Assembly (NCBI RefSeq): GCF_933775445.1
Contig: NC_065877.1
Location: forward strand, 26,288,001-26,352,000
Reading direction: 5' to 3'
Origin: Argentina anserina
Lineage: Eukaryota; Streptophyta; Magnoliopsida; Rosales; Rosaceae
Length of the DNA: 64,000 bases
Shown piece after piece: positions 11,744-23,220 of the stretch. The notes below the pieces were generated by a model. The model was not told the origin of the DNA. It made no database searches and saw only the letters and a program-made list of their open reading frames with translations. A program made the position numbers and the translations under genes. Within the stretch, counting starts at the first letter, position 1; the number at the start of each line of letters is the position of its first letter.

Positions 11744-13784
11744 GACCAACATAGGGAATCACCTTCAGGAGTTCAGGGCACTCCTTTTGTATGAGATGCT
11801 GAAGTCATATGTTGTGTCTCTGTTTTGCTACTGTATGAGATGCTGTAGTCATATGTAATGTTTTTGCCCCTGCTCACTCAATGTCGTATAATTCAATTAT
11901 TGTTAGAGTTTGACAGGCAGTCTGGGGTGCCACTTTGATGATTCAAGTTTTACCTCCACTGATTGATGAATCATTGCTTCTAAGGTGAAAACAGAAACTA
12001 ATTGATAAAACTTCTTTATGAGGTGTGCATTTGCGGCTTTGCCACTTTATGTTGGGCTATTATCTTTTATCCTACTTTTAAGTTTTAACCAGAGTAGAAA
12101 TGCTTCTCAATTTTGAAGTTCTACTTGCCCCTACCTTTTGGTGCAACTGCATGACTCCTCGGAATGTAGCATGGTAAGCTTCATTTCTGTTTATATATTT
12201 ACTAGACATCCAGGTGCTTATAATATTTGCATCTATATGTTCCATGATATGAAGTTATCTTTCCCACATTCTTTGTTCACTATGATCTGTCAATACAATC
12301 AGATAGGCTTCGGGAGTGTCTAACTGTACTAACCTCATCCACATAGAGCATACTTGGTAGTTGGTCTCATGTTTACCTGTTTATTTGATCATATTTCGAC
12401 ACTCCACTATATGGTTCAGCTGCATAAACTGGTTTGACATGCTACACTAAACAAATTAACATGATTTCGTTATCTTGTGTTCACAAGTGCATAGTGTGAT
12501 AAATAGAAACATTTCTACTAATGAAGTTTGACGTGGATTATACATTTTTAGGCTGTCTGTTAAATTTTGATTCTGTCTCTAGAGTTGTAAACGTGGAATA
12601 TAAATGGTCTTAGGTCAGAAGATTAATAAGGATTTCTGGATTTTCTTTTGCCTTGTTCTGTGACTAGATGATGTGCTTATTCTTCTCTCTCTCCCGTTAA
12701 AGCTTTCACCTCTCCTTATACTATGTCAATTTATGTTAATTTGCAACTGTGGCCAGTTTTAGAACTTTGGCATCAAACACCACCTGGTATAGACGACCCT
12801 GCTAGTTCTGCCTTCTTAATTAATGATCACATGACACGGTCTTATGCTGTCTTCTAATTCAATTATCAGTTGAGTTACTCTGCCAGAACTGACGTGTTGT
12901 AGAGCGTGTTATCACTCTGATTGAAATCATTACTGTTGGAATTGAGGTTAACTTATGTTGTAGAGCTTTTATTTTTTTAAAGGAAAATGGCCTCTGCAAA
13001 TTTAATATGGGCAACTTATGTGTAGAGTTATTTTCATGCTTTCATATACCCATTTTCAGCATTTTGTTTTTTGCAAACCTTTTTCTGTTTACACTTTCAA
13101 AACACAGTAAAGCTGCCAAAGAGCTGGCAGATATTCTTTGTTACCCCTATCATCTGGTTCAGTTGGAAGTTGGTGTATTTGAAGTTCTAGAGTTCACAAA
13201 TCGCTATAAACATTGATTCAGCTAGCATGTGTTTGCTAGTGAATAGTGTTGTTGAATATAAGGATTTCTACTTAGAATAATACCTGTATCCTGGTTAGAG
13301 TTGGAATATAAATGCTTACAGTAATGTTTGAAGTTTGATCATGGCTACTTGAACTCGTTCTATTTATTGAAGTTCATCATGCTTGATATACTGTTTCCAT
13401 TGAAGACTGGAATTTACACCATAGCATTTAAGCCTCCTTCGACTTCTGTATGATTTTCAGATCATCAGATGGAATAGATATCTCTGCCCTATTGCACTAA
13501 AAAAAGAAAAAGTTCTTGACCATTGAACGATCTTTTTAGTAAAGATAATGCAGTTCGATCCACCTTATGAGCATTGTGAAGAAACATCATGCTTCTCCCG
13601 TCTCTAAGTATGCATTTGATTTCTTATCTCATATCCGATCAACAGATCTCAAGCTGTGACCTGCTTCCTTAAATTATGTTTTTTTTTTTGGTTACAGACG
13701 GGGTCAAAAAAGACCCAAACAAGAAAAAAGCAGAAACACTAAGACTCATAATGCAGCACATAAATCATCAAGGACTTGTGGAGT
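11744..13784. other. Intergenic region between F-box copies
   Basis: No supported gene. The first part should be the 3' UTR of the preceding F-box gene. Frames at 12138-12323 and 13007-13216 have no domain. The F-box-encoding N-terminal half expected for the pseudogene at 13.8 kb was not found here. Confidence 0.5.
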
Positions 13785-14670
13785 TTTTGTTGGTTCTTGC
13801 AATGGCTTGGTTTGTGTAGAAGTTAGATTCGACAACATAATGTTATGGAACAGCCATTGTTCTACAAACTCCGAGGCCCTTATGTTGTTGAACCATTGTA
13901 CTACAGACTCCAAAACCATGATCCTGTGGAACCCTTGTGCTAGAGACTTCACGGTTTTACCAAATCCTCCTCAACTCATGGACTCTAATAAGCTTAGTAA
14001 CTATCTTTATGGAGTCGGGTATGATTCTGCTAATGACGACTACAAGGTGATACGGGGGTTCATTTCTAATTCGGATGGTGCTGAGGAAATCATGGTTTAC
14101 ATCTTTTCACTGAAAACCGGTTCTTGGAGGACTGTCAGAGACGTTGATCATGTCAAATTGAAAAGAATATTGCATGGGCTGTATGTAAACAGAGCTCTGC
14201 ATTGGTTATATACTCTACCGGAAGGAGGATAAAAAATTATGTCTTTTGATTTTAAGGGAGGAGAAGTTTGAGAAGACAATTGCATTACTCTTAATTGATG
14301 GCCATTTTTCTGATCTGTTTATTCATAAAGACTGTATCTGTATAGGCGCTTATCCAACTGGAACCAACAGTATCGACATATGGATGATGAAAGAATATGG
14401 GGTCAATGAATCTTGGGCTATAGTAGTACAATTTTCTTTGGAGAATTGTCTATCTGATCCTGGTTATAGATTCTGTCTCTGGTCTGTGTCCATTTTGGAG
14501 AATGGTGTAGTTTTGATTACCGGTGTGGGTCAGTACGAACACCTCGTCGTATTCTCTAATCTAAATGAAGATGAATTCACGCATTTTGTTGAGGTTGCTG
14601 TGGCCTATTCTCTTTATACTGTCACTTATCGAGAGACATTAGTTTCACCAGACCTCCAATTCAAGAATGT
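13785..14670 (+). pseudogene. F-box protein pseudogene lacking the F-box, frameshifted
   Basis: Homology to the F-box-associated domain starts abruptly at VGSCNGLVCVE and runs through NPCARDFTVLPNPPQ, YGVGYDSANDDYKVIRGF, KTGSWRTV and NRALHWLYTLPEGG. A stop follows at 14230-14232. The remainder (from ~14233) continues in another frame with IDIWMMKEYGVNESW and ends near YRETLVSPDLQF. There is no F-box upstream. The segment 13837-13957 contains three degenerate copies of the MLWNPC-type motif where normal proteins have one. It is most similar to the broken copy at 17.8 kb (YDSANDDYKVIRGF is shared exactly). Confidence 0.8.
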
Positions 14671-14830
14671 GAGTATTCTTTTTTCCATTAACATTAGAAT
14701 GTTAGTAGTATTGTTACCTGTACGTACGTGTCAGTTTTCGGTACTACCTTGTTACATAGTTTGTGTTTGCAATTGCTGTTCTGTAACGTATCCACTTTGT
14801 TCAGCTTTAATCAACTTTTGTCCAATGTAA

Positions 14831-15663
14831 ATTTTATTAGAAAATCAATTTTAGCATGAAGTTAAATGTCATCATATATGATTCAAATGCATAATATCGT
14901 GAATTTGATATGCGAAATCTTGTCAATGTATTGTCGCACACAGCATCAATTATGCACAGCACAAGTATTCAATTTCTTACTTCAGAAGTAGTGTGAGAGT
15001 TGTACCGCTTTTAGTACTTCTGTTCAATACTGTTAGAGTTGTACCTCTTTTAGTACTTGTGCTTGTGTTTGATACTGATAAAAGTTTCGTCACAATTTAG
15101 CTATGTACTAGGCAGACTCCAGATTTTAGCATCATGTTTAGTGAACTATTAATAATCTGTTTCCCATATTATTCCATCATATAAAATTGGTCTTCTCTTT
15201 TCATCTCAATGGTTGGGCTATTAGATTGTGAGAACATATGTTGTATTGTATAAACTGCATTTCGTTCTGAACAAGTGAAATACTTCTAATTTAACTTATA
15301 ACTTATTGTAGCTTAATTTGTAGGTGAGCTTGTAGCTCACTGCTGCCGTTCTCAAGGATAGAGGGAGGCAGTAGTGCTTTTAGCAGAAGAAGCCTGGGTG
15401 TAGTTCAAGGTGGGGATGATAATGAGCCGGGAGAGGTGCGTGTAATGTCTTTTTTCCCATTCTTTTCTCGATTAAGGAAAGATGTAGAAGATGTGTGTAT
15501 AATGTTTCTCCTCTCACTTGGAAACGAGTTGGGATCTCCCAAAAGTATAGTGCTTATGCAAAAATAAAGTTGTTGCAGGTTGTTTGTAGATATTGTACTA
15601 GGAATGAAATATCAGGTACCTCTTATGGTATTTATTATGACCATTGAAAATTGAAATGTTAGT
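14831..15663. other. Intergenic sequence
   Basis: No gene recognised. It precedes the partial LTR that begins at 15664. Confidence 0.4.
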
Positions 15664-16915
15664 TGTAATGACCCAATTTTTCGGGATCAAATTTTATGAA
15701 TTCTTAAAAATTAATAAATTTCGTAAAATTAATAAAACGTATTTGTTTCGCTTCGTGACGTTGTTGAAATCGAAAACGGAACTGTATTCGGAAAATTAAA
15801 TTTGAAAAACGTTATGTTTCCGCGACGCGGGAGTCGACTTTTATTCTGTCACTCGTTTCCGAAAACTTCCTTTACGAAAGTTGTAGAGCTCGTCAATACG
15901 AGTTCGTGGACACGTCACGCATTCTAATCGAACGTCGTACGTGAAAGTTATTAGCGATGGAAGTTAGTTTCCGATTTTAGAAAAGGGTATAAAAAGGAAG
16001 TATTAAGGATTAGGGTTTCCATTTTCGAAAACCTTTTTCTCTCTCCTCTCTCCCCGCAGCCATCCCCCTCAGCTCGAGCCTCTCCCCCTCTCAAAGAAAT
16101 CTCACTGCCGATCTCTCGCCTCAGGGTGGCGTGGCCCTCACCGCCGGCCCCTAGGCCCTCCCCAGCTCGACTCCTCCCTCATCCGAGCAAGACGCGACCT
16201 CTCTCGCCACCGAGGAGCCACTTCGACAAACAGAGATTCCTGCAGTAAACTCGCTGCCGATGTATGGAACCTTGAATCCTCTCTAATCGACGTTTGGGTG
16301 GCGTATAACACGACATCGGAGCTTGAATCGGAAGCTTTAACGTCGGCGGAGAACTTGAGATTTTAAGAACTTCACGGCGACTTTCCGGCCAAACCCCGGC
16401 GATCTGGGTTACAAAGAAGGTATGGTTGTGATCTCCTCCCCTTGCTTGTGATTTCTCATGTTGGAGTTGTGTTGATTTGATGGTTGTGGACGGAGGTATG
16501 GTTGTGTTGATTTACTGGATAAGTAATATGTATACAGTACGTATAGGAAAAGTAATACGTAAATAATATGTATATAAAGAAAAATACATATACAGTATAT
16601 ATATGAAAATTAATACGTAAGCAGTATGTATATGAAGAAAATTAATACGTAAATAGTACGTATATGAAAAGTAATACATATACAGTACGTATATGAACAT
16701 TAAATACATGAATAATAATTTACGTGAACAGTAATTTCGTAAAAATCGAAAATTGCTGAACAATAAAACATTAGTACTGTTTCGACATTTGAGGTTTTAC
16801 GTAACGTTTCTAATCATTTCTTCTTCAATCTAGGTGATCGATTAATCGAATGAAGGAATTGCTTTCAGTATTGTAGGAAATACGCTCAGGAAACTAAGGT
16901 GAGTAAAATCTTACA
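15664..16915 (+). repeat. Truncated copy of the long-LTR family (copy E, sense strand +)
   Basis: It starts TGTAATGACCCA, like the sense starts of the other copies in this window. It has a TATA box (GGGTATAAAAAGG, 15985-15997) about 320 nt in, then an AGGGTTT / CTCTCTCC leader, a GC-rich block and a TACGTA-rich iterated tract (about 16525-16740). Similarity stops around 16915, soon after the family's GGTGAGTAAAATCT segment. The distal half with the GTGACA end is missing, so no target duplication can be paired. Confidence 0.7.
15985..15997 (+). promoter_or_regulatory. TATA box of LTR copy E
   Basis: GGGTATAAAAAGG lies ~320 nt from the LTR start. The equivalent TATA sits ~300-320 nt in for copies A, B and D, which supports a real LTR promoter. 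Confidence 0.55.
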
Positions 16916-17812
16916 GTAACGAAAAAATTGAACATGATTTGTTTAATAAAGATTGAACAATCAAGTAAAACTTGATATCTATTCTAAATGAAAAAAATAA
17001 GGTCACCAAGACGTGGTTATTTGTTGGACTTCAAAATTTTCTTATTTTGTATCTAAAGCTATTTCGTTTGATGCTTCGGTTGCTTCCTCTTTAGGTTGTA
17101 TTAGAGGTTCTTGTTTGTAAGTTTTCTTCGTCCATCGAAATAAATAAGAAAGCAAAACTTGATATCCTTCATTTTGGGGTGCTTAATTAGTTTTGCCAAG
17201 AGACTTCATTCTTTGTTTTATCTTCTGTATTCACAGAGCACAAATGCATAAAATTATCTTTAAAGTAATGTCTATTATCTATTTCAAAACTCCTACATTA
17301 TAGGTTCGATTTCGTTGTTTAATGAGTGCGGAATTATTATTTAAGGTTACGGTTGAATATGTTAATTGTGTTCTCTTATGAGTCTTATTTGTGCTCTGTG
17401 CACAAGTTAGTGGAATGACTATCTTTGTAATCTGTTCATAAGATTAGAAAAATAAAATAAATGCTTTCAATTTGGAATTTTAATTAGATGAAGTATTAAT
17501 TTTTTAGATCGTATTTGAAGCCAAATACCCCGAAATGCAGGCCCAACTAAAAACAGATCATAAATCTAAGTCCAGCCACTCGATGAGGGAAAGTTTCCCA
17601 ACACTCTGAGGCAGCCGTCAACAAACCCTTACTCACTCGGAGCAATCTGAGGAGGGATAAGGCACAAGAGCAACCTGAACGCTACCGGAAATGTCACCCC
17701 GGCGACAGTTCTGGTGGTCGGTCGCTGCGAAACTTTTAAGTACGTTCCGATAATTCAAACACTTCCGCACCAGTTTATGTACAATTAGTAGAGTTTCTAT
17801 CAGTCAATTTGT
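16916..17812. other. Intergenic sequence upstream of an F-box pseudogene
   Basis: AT-rich, no gene recognised. The last ~250 bp may be the former promoter and leader of the F-box copy at 17813. Confidence 0.4.
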
Positions 17813-18790
17813 ATGCCACAAATGGGAAACACCGATGTCATGGTTAAGCGAGCTCATACGGACTTTGGGGACTACGAGGAAGATGTGGTTGCCGAGATCC
17901 TAGCTAGGTTGCCGGTCAAACTCTTGATGCGATTCCGGTGCGTCCGCAAGTCGTGGCGTGCTTTGATTTCCAAACCCTATTTCTCAAAGAAACACCTCGG
18001 CTACAGAGAGAGCCCGCGCAAGCTCATTTTCAAAGTGGATCCTCTCTTGGCTTTGGACTTGGAAACTATTAATGTTTATGTTACTGGCGATGGTGGTCAG
18101 TTTGGTGTCACTCCGCTGGATCTCTCGGTACAACGTTGGTCAGTTATTCATGGTGCTTGCAATGGCCTTGGTATGTGTAAAAGTTGACAACGTTATTCTG
18201 TTATAGAACCCTTTTACCAGGGACTCCAAAGTTTTACCAAAACATCCTTCAGTAGCATGGAGCAAGGATTTTTATGGATTCGGGTATGATTCTGCTAATG
18301 ACGACTACAAGGTGATACGGGGGTTCAAATATTTAAATGGTGCTAAGAAAATCATGATTCACATCTTTTCACTGAAAGCAGGGTTGTGGAGGACTGTCGT
18401 GGACATTGATTATGTTGCATGTACTACGCGTCAGGGGTTGTTCTTAACGGAGCTCTGCATTGGGTATATTGTCCACATGAAGGGGGGCTCAAGAATTCTG
18501 TCTTTTGATTTAGGGGCGGAGAAGTTTCAGAATACGGTTCCATTACCCTATGCTGACGTACTGGTTTCGTGATCCTTTTATTCATTATAACTGTCTCTGT
18601 GTGCTTACTTGCCCAACTGAAACTAACAGCTTCAACATATGGATGATGAAAGAATATGTGGTCAAGGAGTCATGGACTCAAGTAGTACAATTTTCCTGCT
18701 GCAGATTTTCTTAGAAAGTATTTCAGGCCTCTGTTCATTTTGGAGAATAGTCTAGTTTTGATTAACACTATGACTATGTGTTACGGGATG
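17813..18790 (+). pseudogene. F-box protein pseudogene with several frameshifts
   Basis: The N-terminus is intact: the F-box (VVAEILARLPVKLLMRFRCV, then RKSWRALI) and downstream sequence to GACNGL, where a frameshift leads to a stop at 18185-18187. A short stretch in another frame has a stop in the NPFTRDSKVLP region. FGYDSANDDYKVIRGF resumes, then another shift occurs near QGLFL, where the expected ALHW motif is lost. Relics of the C-terminus (IWMMKEYVVKESWTQVVQF) run to ~18700. It is clearly paralogous to the broken copy at 13.8 kb, which lacks the half that is preserved here. The start ATG has typical F-box spacing. Confidence 0.82.
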
Positions 18791-18799
18791 AGTTTGCAA

Positions 18800-19459
18800 T
18801 GCACAAATAGGACCGCGCGGCACTTGTTAATTGATGAGTGAGCAACAAGTTACCTAAATGAGTATCTTGCAAGGGACAATGAAACCACACGATATTAATA
18901 TAGTGCTAGCAACAAACAAGAACACAGTTTATATAGTTGTAAGGGACAATCTCATGAACAAGTACAATCGAGTGGGCAACAAGAAATAATCACACGAGGC
19001 ACAGATGATTGAATACTTCCTCTATTTATTGATGGTAAGACGGTAAGGGAGACAAAAGTACATGTGCTTACATATACTAGTTATGTAGTCCAACTGTCGC
19101 CGACTAGAAACCCCTCCCTATAAAAGCATATTTTGCAAAACTAGACTTGGCATGAGAAAACATGAAACATTCCCACCATCTATGAAACACGGATATGGAC
19201 ACGAGTGTCCGTATTGGACACAATTCGATACGTGGACACGTAAATGAAATTTTTGTTGGATACAGACACGTTTTAGACATGTTAATTAAATATTAAATAA
19301 TATACCTAATTAAAAAAAATATGTAGCATAATTTCTTAAATTAAAACAAGATCTCAAATATGAAATATCAAATATAAATACAAGTCCGACAAAGTTTCAA
19401 ACTTTAAACAAAATACATAACAAAATTCAAATATAAATAGTTCATAATTTCATTCAAAC
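18800..19459. other. Non-genic stretch with an inverted GGACAC motif cluster
   Basis: No gene. Around 19185-19290 there are palindromic GGACACGAGTGTCC-type motifs and further ACACG repeats. These could be terminal sequence of the adjacent hAT relic, but no matching opposite end or target duplication was found. Confidence 0.35.
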
Positions 19460-20012
19460 TCCAATGTCATCCTCCACAATGTTCTCCAATGTCAATATCA
19501 TTATCATCATCAACATCATCAAATAAGTATCCCTCCAATTGTGGTTCATTAAGTGTAAGGTTGGCAATCTCAAGTCTTCCGACATTAATGTCTTCCGAGG
19601 ATTAAAATTGATCACCTCCTACATCCCACATAAGAGTTTCACAACTATTGTAAATTAGGCTTTTCCTAGATAAGAGGCGAAGATTGGTATGCACAAATAC
19701 CAAATCTTCCGCTCTTTGTGGGAGTAATTTGTTCATTTTTAAAGAATGAATGACATTATATGTGCTTCAATTTCTTTCACAACAAGATGAAGAATTAGGT
19801 TGATCTAGAAGCTTCAAGGCTATACCTTGAAGAGTAGGTGTCGAAGCTCCATTGATTGCCCACCATGTAATTGGCTCTAATAAGTATCTATCCCTCATAG
19901 CATCTCCACTTCCAAACTCTTGCATACACATAGAAAAATTGGCAAATTCTATGTTAACCTTTATTCTTCTTCTGTTTTTACATTTAGTTATAATAATTAT
20001 TACAATGGGCAA
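19460..20012 (-). pseudogene. hAT transposase C-terminal relic
   Basis: On the minus strand the frame reads EPITWWAINGASTPTLQGIA, then LKLLDQPNSSSCCERN. This is the hAT dimerisation signature (WW..nG..tP.LQ..A.k.L....SS...ERN). The next codon, normally tryptophan, is a TGA stop. Degraded homology continues downstream (ST, then DLVFVHTNLRL) to ~19460 with a further stop. No upstream BED zinc finger or catalytic region is seen, so this is only the 3' end of a dead element. Confidence 0.75.
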
Positions 20013-21220
20013 AAAGGAAAACTGTTGTTTGGCGGTTCCATAAGCGTTGTTTGTTTAATTAATATTGATATATATCACTCTTGGAGATATGAATTCTTAA
20101 CTCTAAAAGGCCCGGAAACCTCCAATTCAGTAAATAAAAACAATTGCATAAGCAAAATTACTAGCATACAGAGCAGACTTAATTACTGAACCGATTGCTA
20201 AAAACTCATACTAATCCAATCCGAACAAAGACCACCAGATCGGGGTAGATAACCTCCTTTCCATCACAAAACCGACTCTGAAATCAGATCTAAACCCTTC
20301 TATCAAGGCAGAAGGCGGATCTGTAACTCACCACCACGAAACCTCCTTCCTAGGTCGGGCACCAACCCAAGAAGAGAAAGCAAAGACCGAAGGCAAGCAA
20401 AAAATAGTAGCGGCAAGGATGTCGGCGGCGATCGACCAGGAGAAGAAAACTCACCCTCGTTGTGTTTTGCTTTTTTTAGGTGCGTTCAAAGGCGTGTGTA
20501 TCATTTTTGCTCTCACTACATATATTCTTTGCAATTGTTCAATGTTCTGTAGGATACCAATAATATCGTAGAAAGCATGCTGGTGTATTGTATTTGTACA
20601 TTTAAGCATCAATGGGAACACTTATTTGTCCCTAAATTAAGTGTTCGTAATGTTCATAATGGGGACACAATATATTCTTTGCAATGGTTCAATGTTCATA
20701 ATGGGTACACAATGACTTAAGTGTCTATAATTGTTGCTTAATAGGCACAAATGTTTATATGTCCCTATTCTAATTGTCCCTATAGGCTAAAGATATTTTA
20801 GATGAAGATAGATTTGTATATATTATTAAACCATATACAAGAGACCTATATATAGGAAAGCCACAAACCACTTTTTCCGCTAACTCCCATAGACCCATAC
20901 CGGGCCATACTATCAGACATATCACCATGCTTACCACCATTCTATTATACAACAATTCCTATAATCAAGCTTGAATACATCAATAACATCACCATACTAA
21001 ATTAACCAAACTGGTGGTAATCACCCCACAACCAAACACCAATTAGGTATGGTGGCAAGTACCACCAACTCTCGGCCATATTTCTAGTAGTGTCAATTGA
21101 TGTATCCATCTTATATATCAATGGAACGTTCTTATTCTAAAAAAGAAGAAGGGCAATTTCAAGTATTAGTGTTTGGCAGTTCCATAAGCACTATGTTGCT
21201 AATTGATTTATACCGATCAG
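20013..21220. other. Non-genic repeat-like region
   Basis: No gene recognised. The GC-richer part at 20100-20480 resembles transposon-derived sequence but cannot be classified. Motifs around GGTTCCATAAGC occur both at 20030-20050 and at 21175-21190, hinting at an old duplication. Confidence 0.35.
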
Positions 21221-22447
21221 TTAGTTCGGTAATACCAAACTTTCTGTGTATGTAAATACATAAAACATTTCCTCATAGCCAATTCTGGTAATGGCCAACT
21301 TAATTCCTGTTTGACGATCTTCCCTGGTTTCGTAATCCACCAATATCACGTCTGCTACACCAGTCCTGTAATCGTGCTTTTTCATAACCACTTCATCATC
21401 TATAACCCCGATCGTATGATAACATTTGCTAGGATAATAGAATGGATGCCTACGTTCCCAACGTTTGTCTTCAAAAACCCAGAACTCACCTCTATCCATG
21501 CCCTCCTCATCAGAACAATACCAGTGGAAAATCAAGCAAGGCTTTTCCTTGAAAGGGTAGATATGTAAACTGTGTGAGCTGATGATGGACTCTGGTAATA
21601 TGAATTCTTCAAATTCTCCTGTGGCCGAATCGAAAACCATCAAGGTATACATGTAATCTTTCTCAAGAATTCGGTAGGCTACTCCGTTTATGAATGTACC
21701 TTCATGATTGATGATGAAGAATTGAGTTAGAATTAGAATAGTTAAGGGGTAGCTAGGTATTTTGCATTTTGCTCGTAACACAAGCAATATATAAAAACAT
21801 ACATTACCTTCACCATGTTTAAAGTTGTATTTTAACCATGGAGGAATTTCTTCAATCATCTTCCAAGTGTTGGTGCTAAGAGAATAGACTTCGACTGTGA
21901 AGGCATCCTTGTTCATCCACATCATTCTTACTACTTTGTAGTCATTGACGCTGGGATGGAAACCAAACTGGAGGGACATGTATCGAAATTTATTGTTCGT
22001 GCTTGATGGAAGGGTTTTAAATTTCTTAATGGATGGATTCCATATGGTAATAGGACTCCTGCAACTCAAACTGTCTTCTGGATGCGAAATGCAAACTAAT
22101 CCATTGCTGGAACCATAAATCCCATAATGTTCTGTGCTCCCTGATGGATGGCCTAACTTCAAACCAGGCTCATATGTTTCGTAGTGAAACAAAGACCATT
22201 GAAGAGGTTGGTTAAAGTTTGGATCATTCGTATCGACGATACATTTAAAGTTTGGGTGGTGGAGGCAGATTAGATGCATATTTCTGCGGTTTGTGAAATT
22301 TGTGTTTAGATTTGTAGAGACAAAATCAGGGCTGCTAATCACATAACTCCATGATTTGCATGCACATAGAAACCGCATAAGGGTTTTCGCAGGCAGTCTT
22401 ACTAGGATGTCCATAAATACTTCTTTCTTACAAATTGTGGACGTCAT
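21221..22447 (-). CDS. S-locus F-box-like (SFB/SLF-like) protein, two coding exons, 372 aa
   Basis: Exons 22447-21808 and 21699-21221 (1119 nt). The F-box is near the N-terminus (KEVFMDILVRLPAKTLMRF, then LCACKSWSYVI). The associated domain follows: HLICLHHPNFKCIVD, YGIYGSSNGLVCIS, IWNPSIKKFKTLP, LQFGFHPSVNDYKVVRMM, WKMIEEIPPWLKYN, FINGVAYRIL, and C-terminal YTESLVLPN. The wording and ~375-aa length closely resemble Prunus SFB and related SFB-like proteins, which confer pollen specificity or are paralogues of those that do. The 108-nt intron has GT-AG ends (donor after GGTGAAG, acceptor CATGAAG) and no stop, so the frame reads through it; family alignment shows the 36 residues are extra. ATG 22447 follows a TCCTTCAG acceptor, implying a leader intron. 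Its role in compatibility is not established by sequence. Confidence 0.87.
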   Translation of the reverse strand: MTSTICKKEVFMDILVRLPAKTLMRFLCACKSWSYVISSPDFVSTNLNTNFTNRRNMHLICLHHPNFKCIVDTNDPNFNQPLQWSLFHYETYEPGLKLGHPSGSTEHYGIYGSSNGLVCISHPEDSLSCRSPITIWNPSIKKFKTLPSSTNNKFRYMSLQFGFHPSVNDYKVVRMMWMNKDAFTVEVYSLSTNTWKMIEEIPPWLKYNFKHGEGNVCFYILLVLRAKCKIPSYPLTILILTQFFIINHEGTFINGVAYRILEKDYMYTLMVFDSATGEFEEFILPESIISSHSLHIYPFKEKPCLIFHWYCSDEEGMDRGEFWVFEDKRWERRHPFYYPSKCYHTIGVIDDEVVMKKHDYRTGVADVILVDYETREDRQTGIKLAITRIGYEEMFYVFTYTESLVLPN

Positions 22448-23213
22448 CCTGAAGGAAATCATAGAATAAAAACGTTGATTAGAATGTCATGAAATTTCTG
22501 ATGATCACAGGAGCATAAATTTACTCAGGAAAAAAAACAGGAGTATGATACTTTGATTTTTGCAGAAAATCCAGTGACTCGCTTCAGGTGTCCGGGTATC
22601 CTAGATACCAAAAAACTCAAATATTTTGTATATCAAACATCCGAAGATAGAGATGGATAAACGACTCATGGAAATTAAAATACTTATAACCCTCCATAAA
22701 AAGAAAAGCGAAAGATTTGGATACAAGGCAGGTTCTTAGGAGTCAAAAATGACTGAAATTCTGGTGTGTATGAATGAATATATAGTGACCACCAGAAAGT
22801 AAATTGCATCCTAAAATGAAGCATTACCACAATACAATAAGGTTAGAAAAATCAAAATTTGTTTCGCTATTATGTTAGCGTGCAAGTGGTTTAATTTCGT
22901 TTCATGCAGTATTAAAGCTATCAGCTAGGCAGGAAATGGGGTTAACTAATGTTTTTCTTGATGTAGCTGGATCGATCGTACGTACGTACGTATTAGTGAA
23001 TGTCGAGGCCAATTTAGTTTGTTTTTATTTCAACTTTGTATAATGATGCTAATGCATGGTTTGATTCTAAACAAATGGCAACATCAATATGCATGTCTTC
23101 GTGATGATCGCGAATACAATCTTGTGAGACTTATTTGGCAAAGTTTTAGGAATGGTACTTGAATTATCATTCACTGAGAATTAAGAAAATATCACATTAG
23201 TACATAATCAAGT
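22448..23213. other. Upstream region of the SFB-like gene
   Basis: It should hold the leader intron and promoter. A short (CGTA)n tract occurs at 22977-22990. No other gene seen. Confidence 0.45.
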
Positions 23214-23220
23214 CCGGTAC

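Noticed and set aside
8859..22447. Claiming this is the functional S-locus
   Set aside because: No S-RNase is visible in any frame and SFB-like paralogues exist outside the S-locus, so only family resemblance is claimed.
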